Source of the DNA: Massilia putida
GTDB lineage: Bacteria; Pseudomonadota; Gammaproteobacteria; Burkholderiales; Burkholderiaceae_D
Direction of reading: 5' to 3'
Assembly (NCBI RefSeq): GCF_001941825.1
Contig: NZ_CP019038.1
Span: 868,001-932,000, forward strand
DNA: 64,000 bases
The notes beneath the pieces are model-generated. The model worked only from the letters and a program-made list of their open reading frames with translations. It was not told the DNA's origin and did no database searches. Shown here in pieces: positions 18,301 through 24,212 of this stretch. The translations under genes and the position numbers were made by a program. Positions within the stretch are counted from its first letter, which is position 1. Every line of letters starts with the position of its first letter.

Positions 18301-19086
18301 CGCGACCTGCATCTGGTGCTGCTCGTTGGCGGTCGTCGACTTCGACGCATTCAGGATGACACCCAAGCGGTCGTCGAAGAATTTGCGCGACAGGATGACG
18401 TTGGTGTCGGGCTCCCACTTCTTGTTCAGGTTATTCGTGGTGCCGGCGACGCGCACCGACACGAACGGCTCCTTGAAATCCAGGCCGGTGCGGGTCTTGA
18501 TGATGATGCCGCCGCCCAGCGAGCCCTCGACCATGTCGGCGGTCGAGCCCTTGACCACGTCCACGCTCTTGATCAGGTCCGCCGACAGCTGACGGAATTC
18601 GCTGCCGCGGCCGCCGGCGGCGTTATTGGCCGACTGCACGGCCTGGCCGTCGATCTCGACTCGGGTGAGGTCCGGGCCGTTGCCACGCACCGCGACGGTG
18701 ACGCCCTCGCCGAAGTCGCCGCGGTCCAGCGCGATGCCGGCCATGCGCGAGATCGCCTCGCCGATGTTCCGGTCGGGCAGCGAGCCGACGTCCTCGGCCA
18801 CGATCGAATCGAGCGCGGTGGCCGCGTTCTTCTTGCGGGCGATCGACGATTGCTGCGACTTGCGGGTCGAGACGACGACGGTCGCGATGCCGCTCGCGAT
18901 CTCGTTGTTGCCCTGCGGGGCCGCGCTTGCGCCGGTGCCGGCGGCCGGCGCCGGCGCGTTGGTGGCGTCCTGCGGCGCCGGCGTGTCCTGCGCCAGCGCG
19001 GCGTGGCCCGCCACCAGCGAGGCGAGCGCCAGCGAGACGGCGTACGCGAGGCGTGTCGGACGGATGACGGTTCGGATGTTCTGCAT
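15385..19086 (-). CDS. Large TonB-dependent receptor, first gene of receptor-GH2-GH43 operon
   Basis: 1233 residues: signal peptide (ends HAALAQ), an Ala/Pro-rich spacer, a TonB box (IATVVVSTR, ~70), a plug with SLPDRNIGEAISRMAGIALD, VAVRGNGPDLTRVEIDG and DVVKGSTADMVEGSLGG, and a very long barrel ending in FRFGG. Glycan receptors with large surface loops reach this size. GGAGAC precedes the start. The GH2 gene begins 3 bases after the stop and a GH43 gene follows, so binding, uptake and trimming are co-expressed. A perfect palindrome at 19207 lies 120 bases upstream. Confidence 0.92.
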   Translation of the reverse strand: MQNIRTVIRPTRLAYAVSLALASLVAGHAALAQDTPAPQDATNAPAPAAGTGASAAPQGNNEIASGIATVVVSTRKSQQSSIARKKNAATALDSIVAEDVGSLPDRNIGEAISRMAGIALDRGDFGEGVTVAVRGNGPDLTRVEIDGQAVQSANNAAGGRGSEFRQLSADLIKSVDVVKGSTADMVEGSLGGGIIIKTRTGLDFKEPFVSVRVAGTTNNLNKKWEPDTNVILSRKFFDDRLGVILNASKSTTANEQHQMQVATSAAAGYARLIDFDNSPDKTFTYNPATLNMADPASTTPAAPVAGSTGIYPYTNGTGNYNTYTPYEILTKSAAAQTKAACYSAFPQLAAADASLKNLSATNRTNAVNERQNELISCLNQWNDYTPSLIRNKIQTEIDRRQDLDLRADFKVNRELTVYAKGSYSKRHTDNNTSYLNLGGLNVNTAKTFTDTNGVRAVAPGANGAGYYLYPTTASFLSGGPAVQGAVANVDPSTVTVDASHHVTSFGISDGAAGVDQIFQKSDIITKYFQTGGEWNHDGVKAEWMIGDAKSDYTTEFFRTSFASYYGAAQLSVTPTGLWAYSFPQGSSFDLYNPANYARLVQPGAAAAVTSGTTYINNVPAYTQAQQPLLTYSQPQLTYTPTKTATEERTAKADFTFQVPETIPFFTRFKTGFNFRDTRFDTRGGNGYQVSTNPIVYAIPGLVRSTLVGCQDTAGSLGAGGNKCQYGYVPSNRWDSQSSGTVTVTPQQFQDIVAQSLNGDITKTRFFNGANGQFGGAVANWPNIDVQKVFKLAGITNANLDCIDSCKGTDGKIYEAPVTRMSERSEALYVMGDFNIDRIPFTTRSLPFDWALEGNLGYRYVRTKVHGVGNMQFESITRTATFDPANPNAAGGINDVTVSTNTAVDATTHDFLPIYNLAAWLVPDKFVVRYNRARTVARPPVTNLLPSGLCRYDERLDVQGTQTCTKTVGNPALQAQKNLNQNWSAEYYPSKDTMFSLSYFNQRGIVGPSLVQTENGTLGLALVDPTTGKSLAELPFSFPTYENGVPTTRKGWEFNTKTAFTFLPWRLRYLGFDGNYTKLASVTSTQNIVDLLTGTPLPPLRESKFQYNWALWYDDGRLLARVAVQGVASFFNNIAGSSSNYLNNYPNASGNTRPPAYNPGSPNFRDATRYVDAKIQYRITPQIDVFIEGRNLGNAATSNSQGSYVPFSNGTPSILDYSYAGRRIMVGADFRFGG

Positions 19087-19206
19087 GGCTGTCTCCTAGG
19101 TGGACCGCGGCGAGCGGCCTGTCTTTTTTCGAGGTGACGCCGCCGTTCCGGCGCTGCGGTCGTCGACTCGTCGGCTTGGGAAACAGTGTAGGGTTGCTCA
19201 CCCGCG

Positions 19207-19222
19207 CTGTGATATATCACAG
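19207..19222. promoter_or_regulatory. Perfect 16-bp palindrome upstream of the receptor-GH2-GH43 operon
   Basis: CTGTGATATATCACAG reads identically on both strands and sits about 120 bases before the receptor start. Its TGTGA-N4-TCACA spacing differs from the CRP site (N6), so a dedicated regulator is more likely. The same GTGATA/TATCAC hexamers recur with wider spacing before kdgD. Confidence 0.5.
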
Positions 19223-19559
19223 GAAAATACTCATCGGCGTGAGCGAAGTGCGTGCGCAATCGACACGGGTTCCGCTCAAATTCGCGATTGCGATGTCGCT
19301 TTCGCGCGGATCTGCGGTTCCGGCGCGCCGGCGGTTATCGCGGCGCGTAAGTATGCGCCACCGTGACGTCCGAACGATCACCCCGTGATCGATCCGGACC
19401 GACACTCCGCGCGCGCGTCGCTCACGGCCGTTCGTAGAACTCCGCCTCGACGATGGACAGGGTAGCCGTCGACAAGCCCGTCGATCCCGTCGCCGTATTC
19501 GCCTGGTCGGCGACTTCCGTCAGCCGCATGCCGCCACCCTCTTGCAAGCCTGGCATCGG

Positions 19560-19764
19560 CGGCGCCGCCGTCGGCCTGGGCATCCTGCGCGACAACCTCG
19601 CGTGGCAGGGTACGCCCGTGATGAACATGGCGGGCGCGGACGTCGCCAACAACAGCCGGAATCGCGCCGGCGTGCCCGTCGCGAGCGCGGACTTCCAGAG
19701 CACGTCATTGGACGGCTGGGACGCCCCGCGCCTGCCGGACGGCAGCCTGCCCGCGCTGCCTTAG
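19560..19764 (+). pseudogene. Fragment resembling the C-terminal part of a pectate lyase
   Basis: A frame without the upstream part of any gene reads LGILRDNLAWQGTPVMN, then ADVANNSRNRAGVPVASADF and GWDAPRLPDGSLPALP, ending at TAG 19762. This pattern (NNLAW..., VANNS..., ADFQS..., APR-DGSLP) is what I recall from the last coils of beta-helix pectate lyases. The catalytic region and the tail after the SLP motif are missing. A decayed remnant of a pectin-degrading gene is the best reading. The preceding ~300 bases (19260-19559) show no other gene. Confidence 0.45.
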
Positions 19765-20279
19765 CTCCCGACGTACCACGTGGCCATCGACACGCACGGC
19801 TACGCCGGCCAGTCCGGCCACCTCGACTTCCTGATCCCCGGCCAGGCCGCCAGTCCGGTGCACGCGACGCTGACCGGCTTTTCCGGCATCGACGACGACG
19901 ACAGCGCGCCGCAGATCGCCCCGGCGACGTGAGCGGATCGACGGCGTCCGGCATCGATCTCGGCAACGGCACGGGCTGGAACGAATCCGGGCAATGGACG
20001 CGCCTTGGCGGTCATCTCGCGTTTCTTGTCACCCTTGACGTCGCGTTCGACATCGGTCAAACGCCCGGCGCGGGCAGCACGCTGGAAGTGGCGCTGCTCG
20101 ACGCCGGCCAGAACCATCCGGGCGCCGGCGGGGACGTGCCGACGTTCGCGGCGCTGCCCGGCATGGAGCCGGTCGTAACGGCGACGGACGCCGTGCGCCT
20201 GCCCGAGGGGCCCGCCCCGGCGCCGTGCCTGACGGGCCTCGCGCTGCTCGGGCTGAGCCGCCGCCGTAGGCGCGGTTGA
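19765..20279 (+). pseudogene. Decayed PEP-CTERM protein (NF038129-like)
   Basis: Reads TYHVAIDTHGYAGQSGHLDF and ATLTGFSGIDDDDSAPQ in one frame, hits TGA at 19930, and continues in the next frame as GDVSGSTASGIDLGNGTGWN, DVAFDIGQTPGAGSTLEVAL and a final GLALLGLSRRRRRG. Together these follow the layout of secreted PEP-CTERM proteins of the NF038129 type, but three things are broken. There is no start or signal peptide (a TAG directly precedes the mature-domain start), a frameshift lies near 19925, and the sorting motif has lost PEP (APAP then C). The 3' end is intact in sequence style, so decay is probably recent. Confidence 0.7.
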
Positions 20280-20379
20280 ACCGGACGGACTGGCCAACGG
20301 CACGGGAACGCTGTTAGCATGGCGGCACGCGGACGCGCCGCGTGTCCGCCTTTCCTTTCCCGTACCAATGTAACCAACG

Positions 20380-21189
20380 ATGACGAAACCATTCAAACGC
20401 ATCCTGTTCACCGGCGCCGCCGGTAACCTGGGCCGCCGCCTGCGCGAGCGCCTGCACGAATTCGCCGACATCGTGCGCCTGTCCGACGTGGCCGATTTCG
20501 GCCCGGCCGCGCAGCACGAGGAAATCGTCCTGTGCGACCTGGGCGACCGCGACGCCGTCATGCGCATGTGCGAAGGCGTCGACGCCATCCTGCACTTCGG
20601 CGGCATCTCCACCGAAGAGGAATGGGCGCCGATCATGCAGGCCAACATCCTCGGCATGGTCAATCTGTACGAGGCCGTGCACAAACTCGGCATCCGCCGC
20701 GTGGTCTTCGCCAGCACGAACCACACGATGGGCATGTACAAGACGACCGACCTCGTCGACGCCACGATGCCGCCGCGCGCGGACGGCTATTACGGCGTGT
20801 CGAAGGTGTTCGGCGAGACGCTGTCGCGCTATTACTGGGACCGTTTCGGCGTGGAGACCGTGTGCATCCGCATCGGCTACTGCTGGCCGGAAGCGACGAA
20901 CTACCGCCAGATGGTGACGTGGCTCTCCCTCGACGACCTCGTGCAGCTGCTGCACCGCTCCCTCGTCACGCCGCGCGTGGGCCACACGATCGCGTTCGGC
21001 ATCTCGGACAACGAGGGCCGCTGGTGGGACGACCGCCACGCCGCGTTCCTGCGCTACAAGCCGAAAGACAGCTCGCAGCAATTCGCGCACAAGCTGCCGC
21101 AGACGGTGGAATATCCGCCCGCCGACGACATCACGACGTTCTACCAGGGCGGCGTGTTCCTGCACAACGGGCCGAAGTACAAGCCCTGA
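20380..21189 (+). CDS. udh: Uronate dehydrogenase
   Basis: 269-residue NAD-dependent short-chain (extended SDR) enzyme oxidising D-galacturonate or D-glucuronate to the aldaro-lactone. Seen: the Rossmann glycine motif FTGAAGNLGRRLRERL (~10), LCDLGDRDAV, HFGGIS, ASTNHTMG with the catalytic Ser/Thr region, the YGVSK active-site Tyr-x-x-x-Lys, RIGYCWPEATNYR and the GRWWDDRHAAFL substrate loop. These match the Agrobacterium uronate dehydrogenase pattern closely from memory. It opens the oxidative uronate pathway completed by kdgD and the semialdehyde dehydrogenase at 27.5-30 kb. The GntR regulator follows on the same strand. Confidence 0.9.
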   Translation: MTKPFKRILFTGAAGNLGRRLRERLHEFADIVRLSDVADFGPAAQHEEIVLCDLGDRDAVMRMCEGVDAILHFGGISTEEEWAPIMQANILGMVNLYEAVHKLGIRRVVFASTNHTMGMYKTTDLVDATMPPRADGYYGVSKVFGETLSRYYWDRFGVETVCIRIGYCWPEATNYRQMVTWLSLDDLVQLLHRSLVTPRVGHTIAFGISDNEGRWWDDRHAAFLRYKPKDSSQQFAHKLPQTVEYPPADDITTFYQGGVFLHNGPKYKP

Positions 21190-21240
21190 ACGGCCCGTAA
21201 AACGCGCTTCGGCACGCCGGATGTCGTCTGACGTCCGACC

Positions 21241-21396
21241 TGATATGTCATCCCGGCATTGCCGGAAACGACTTCCGGCGAAAGCAGAAACCCGTACCGA
21301 GGCCCAGGATTCGGTGAGTCCCCGAAACTCGGGGCCCTCGACGAGTCGACGTCGGCACTTCGGTATGGGTTCCCGCCTTCGCAGGAACGACGGATC
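21241..21396. repeat. Inverted pair of palindromic intergenic repeats
   Basis: Two copies in opposite orientation. The left one contains CATTGCCGGAAACG and TACCGAGGC; the right one CGGTATGGGTTCCCGCC followed by TTCGCAGGAACGACGG. The latter recurs as a cleaner copy at 37533. This is the familiar extragenic 'CGTCGTTCCCGCGAAGGCGGGAA' type of repeat. It lies between udh and the gntR promoter. Confidence 0.65.
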
Positions 21397-21417
21397 ATTC
21401 GCAATTTTTTTGCAAAG

Positions 21418-21449
21418 TTGTCAGACAAGCGAGTCCGCCCCGCTATAAT
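21418..21449 (+). promoter_or_regulatory. gntR promoter with overlapping GntR/FCD operator
   Basis: TTGTCAGACAA (21418-21428) fits the FadR/FCD operator consensus TNGTNNNACNA perfectly. It lies in the -35 region of a promoter whose -10 is TATAAT (21444-21449), 33 bases before the gntR start. Binding here would block transcription, so negative autoregulation is likely. Confidence 0.6.
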
Positions 21450-21481
21450 CGTGGCCTGGACCCACTGTTTACCACGCCCGC

Positions 21482-22231
21482 ATGAACTCGCCGACCGCCC
21501 TGCTGCCCGCCCGCAAGAAATACCGCAACCTCGCCCAGGGCGTGGTGGAAGAACTGAGCGCGCGCATCCGCCGCTCCGAATTCAACCCCGGCGACAAGCT
21601 GCCGCCGGAAGCGGCGATCATGGAAGAGTACGGCGTCAGCCGCACGGTGGTGCGCGAGGCGATCTCGCAGCTGCAGGCGAGCGGCCTCGTGCAGACGCGC
21701 CACGGCATCGGCACCTTCGTGCTGGAACCGCCCGCGACGACGCTCGGCATCGGCACGGACAGCGTCGTGACCGTGCGCGACGTGCTCGCGATCCTCGAAC
21801 TGCGCATCAGCATGGAGACCGAGGCCGCCTGGCTGGCGGCGTCGCGCCGCACCGACGAACAGGTGGCGCGCATGGGCGAGGCGCTGAACGAGATGCAGCG
21901 CGCGCTGGTGAACGGGCACACGTCCGTGGAGGCCGACGTGCGCTTCCACCAGCTGATCGCGGAAGCGACCGACAACCGCTATTTCGTCGAGCTGCTGGGC
22001 CAACTGGGCAGCGCCATCATCCCGCGCGCGCGCCTGAACACGCCGGGCTTCGGCGAGGACAAGCCAGCCGACTACCTGGAACGCGTCAACCGCGAACACG
22101 AAGACATCTACAAGGCGATCCTGCGGCGCGATCCGGAAGCGGCGCGCGCCGCCATGCGCACCCATTTGTCGAACAGCCGCGAGAGGCTCCGCGAGGCGCA
22201 GCAGCGCCTGCAGGAACGCCCGGCGGGATAA
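21482..22231 (+). CDS. GntR-family (FadR/FCD) regulator of uronate genes
   Basis: 249 residues. N-terminal winged helix: KYRNLAQGVVEELSARIRRS, GDKLPPEAAIMEEYGVSRTV, REAISQLQASGLVQTRHGIG. C-terminal all-helical FCD ligand domain (~95-235) contains DVLAILELRISMETEAAWLA and RFHQLIAEATDNRYFVELLG, with a later His in VNREHEDIY that would complete the metal site typical of FCD proteins. Regulators of this type answer to uronates or aldarates. Position beside udh and a matching operator in its own promoter support control of the uronate locus by this protein. Confidence 0.85.
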   Translation: MNSPTALLPARKKYRNLAQGVVEELSARIRRSEFNPGDKLPPEAAIMEEYGVSRTVVREAISQLQASGLVQTRHGIGTFVLEPPATTLGIGTDSVVTVRDVLAILELRISMETEAAWLAASRRTDEQVARMGEALNEMQRALVNGHTSVEADVRFHQLIAEATDNRYFVELLGQLGSAIIPRARLNTPGFGEDKPADYLERVNREHEDIYKAILRRDPEAARAAMRTHLSNSRERLREAQQRLQERPAG

Positions 22232-22234
22232 GAA

Positions 22235-22319
22235 CCCGTAGGGTGGGCACGCCGTGCCCACGCGTGACGTGTGCGGCTACGCGGCGTTCCGCGCGGGCGG
22301 AGGTCCGCCCACCCTACGG
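22235..22319. terminator. Long palindromic element between convergent gntR and chemoreceptor genes
   Basis: Outer arms CCGTAGGGTGGGC and GCCCACCCTACGG are perfect 13-bp complements. An inner GTGGGCACG/CCGTGCCCAC hairpin sits inside. It exactly fills the gap between two converging stops (22231 and 22324) and probably ends both transcripts. It belongs to the same repeat group as the hairpin at 32418, which shares CCACCCTAC. Confidence 0.6.
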
Positions 22320-22323
22320 CGGA

Positions 22324-24051
22324 TCAGCGGTATTGCAGGGCGACAGGCCGCACGACGGTCAGCTTCGGGCGCGCGCGTGGCGCCCCGGTGCGCTCCAGCG
22401 TGAAGATCCCGACGGCCTGCAGCAGCGCCTGCGCCTGCTTCTTCAGGCTTTCGGCCGCCGCCGCCGCTTCTTCCACGAGCGCCGCGTTCTGCTGCGTGAT
22501 GCCGTCCATCTGATGCACCGCGGTGCTCACGTCGGCGATGCCGTGGCCCTGCTCGGCGCTGGCGCGCGCGATGTCGGCCAGGATGCCGGACACCTGGCGG
22601 ATCGCGTCCATGATCTCGTTCATGGTATTGCCGGCCTGGTCGACGAGGCGGCTGCCCGTCTCGACGCTCTGCACGGAATCGCTGATCAGGCCCTTGATTT
22701 CCTTGGCGGCGCCCGCGCTGCGCTGGGCCAGGGCGCGCACTTCCGACGCCACCACCGCGAAGCCGCGTCCCTGCTCGCCGGCTCTGGCCGCTTCCACGGC
22801 CGCGTTCAACGCGAGGATATTCGTCTGGAAGGCGATGCTGTCGATGACGCCGATGATGTCGCTGATGCGCGCCGAGCCGTCCTTGATCCGCCCCATCGTC
22901 GACACCACCTGCGTCATCACGTCCTCGCCCTTGCCCGCCACGGTGGTGGCGCGCGCCGCGAGCTCGTTGGCGCTCTGCGCGTTGGCGGCGTTGCGCTGCA
23001 CGGTCTGCGTCAACGTCTCCATCGCGCTGGCGCTCTCCTGCAGCGAACCGGCCGCCGCTTCCGTGCGCGCCGACAGATCGGCGTTGCCCGTCGCGATTTC
23101 GTCCGTCGCCGTCGCCATGTTTTCCGTGCTCGCGCGGATCTTGGCCAGCATGTCGTGCAGGTTGCCGTTGATGGTGGCGATGGCCGCCATCAGCCGCCCC
23201 ACTTCGTCGTCGAATTCGACGGCGACCTCGCCGGACAGGTCGCCGCCGGCGATGCGGTCGGCGGCGTCGACCGCCTTGTTCAGGTTGCGCATGATGTAGC
23301 GGTACACCATGTACAGCGCGGTCGTCGTCAGCACGAGCGACACGATCATCAGCACGATGGCCGCCGCCATCGCGGTGCGCGTGCCCTGCCCAGCTTCCGC
23401 GACGGCCTTGCCCGTGCGCTCGTCCAGCAGGCGCAGGAACTCGTTCAACGGCACCATGATGCGCGCCTTGTTCTGGTGGTAGGCCGCGTCGTGCATGATG
23501 GTCCGCGCGAATTCGGGATTCGGTTCGGCCTTGCGCGTGAAGCCGCCGTGGCCGTCGTCGAACAGGCCCTTCACGGCATTCATCGCGACGACTTCCGTCT
23601 TGACGAGCGCGTCGGATACATCCTGCGCCTCCTTCAGCTTCGCGAACTCCTGGTCGGAAAAGCCGGCCTGACGCATGAGCTGCTGCAACGGGACCGCCTG
23701 CCCGCTGGACGGCGGCACCGGCACGCCGCCGGCGACGAGGTCCCAGTAGATCCGTTCGTAGTGTTCGGGCCGCGGCTTGGTGCCGTTGCGGATGGCGAGA
23801 ATGCCCATGTACTGCTCTTCGTAGCGCGCGTCGCCCGTGACGACGTAGGTGCGGGCGAGGCGCGTGAGATCGTCGGAACTCTGGCGCAGCTCGTCGGCCA
23901 GCAGATAGGAACGGTAGCGGGCGTCGCTCGCGTCCGTCGCGCGGCTTTGCGCAGCCGAGAGGCGCAGCAGCGCCACCAGCATGAGGCCGGCCATGAGCAA
24001 GGTCAGGGCCAGCAGGGTGATGAACGTCTGTTTGATCGTAAGATGCCGCAT
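22324..24051 (-). CDS. Methyl-accepting chemotaxis protein
   Basis: 575 residues. First membrane helix ~9-28, a periplasmic sensor of ~180 residues, second membrane helix ([20 protein letters not shown], ~210-235), HAMP domain ([20 protein letters not shown]), then a signalling domain with the conserved hairpin tip [20 protein letters not shown] and [20 protein letters not shown]. No CheB/CheR docking pentapeptide is visible at the C-terminus (ends VALQYR). The start follows GGAGAC. Lying between the uronate regulator and the receptor/kdgD divergon, it may guide cells toward uronates, but its ligand is not readable. Confidence 0.9.
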   Translation of the reverse strand: MRHLTIKQTFITLLALTLLMAGLMLVALLRLSAAQSRATDASDARYRSYLLADELRQSSDDLTRLARTYVVTGDARYEEQYMGILAIRNGTKPRPEHYERIYWDLVAGGVPVPPSSGQAVPLQQLMRQAGFSDQEFAKLKEAQDVSDALVKTEVVAMNAVKGLFDDGHGGFTRKAEPNPEFARTIMHDAAYHQNKARIMVPLNEFLRLLDERTGKAVAEAGQGTRTAMAAAIVLMIVSLVLTTTALYMVYRYIMRNLNKAVDAADRIAGGDLSGEVAVEFDDEVGRLMAAIATINGNLHDMLAKIRASTENMATATDEIATGNADLSARTEAAAGSLQESASAMETLTQTVQRNAANAQSANELAARATTVAGKGEDVMTQVVSTMGRIKDGSARISDIIGVIDSIAFQTNILALNAAVEAARAGEQGRGFAVVASEVRALAQRSAGAAKEIKGLISDSVQSVETGSRLVDQAGNTMNEIMDAIRQVSGILADIARASAEQGHGIADVSTAVHQMDGITQQNAALVEEAAAAAESLKKQAQALLQAVGIFTLERTGAPRARPKLTVVRPVALQYR

Positions 24052-24179
24052 GGTTGTCTCCTCCTCGACATCTACAATCTATCCAAATCTATCCGTCTAC
24101 AATAGCCGGGATGGCATAAATAATCGGAAAATGTTTTTTACGCGCAACAGTATTTACTTTTCTGAAATTTTCATAAACA

Positions 24180-24205
24180 GCCCGGGGCGACGGGCGGCCC
24201 CGGGC
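24180..24205 (-). terminator. Terminator after the uronate-locus receptor
   Basis: GCCCGGGGC-N8-GCCCCGGGC, a perfect 9-bp stem just after the receptor stop (24213, minus strand). On the minus strand it is followed by TGTTTATGAAAATTT, a T-rich run fitting an intrinsic terminator. Confidence 0.65.
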
Positions 24206-24212
24206 GCTTCCG

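Noticed and set aside
12103..19137. Plus-strand open frame of more than 2300 codons antisense to the GH2 and receptor genes
   Set aside because: It is arginine-rich low-complexity text that mirrors two clearly recognisable minus-strand genes; high-GC codon use leaves antisense frames open.
19207..19222. CRP-type site
   Set aside because: The arms TGTGA/TCACA are present, but the spacer is 4 bases, not 6, so it is more likely another regulator's palindrome.
19422..19703. Minus-strand frame ending ATLSIVEAEFYERP as a possible gene
   Set aside because: It overlaps the decayed plus-strand fragments, has no ribosome site and no family resemblance I can name.
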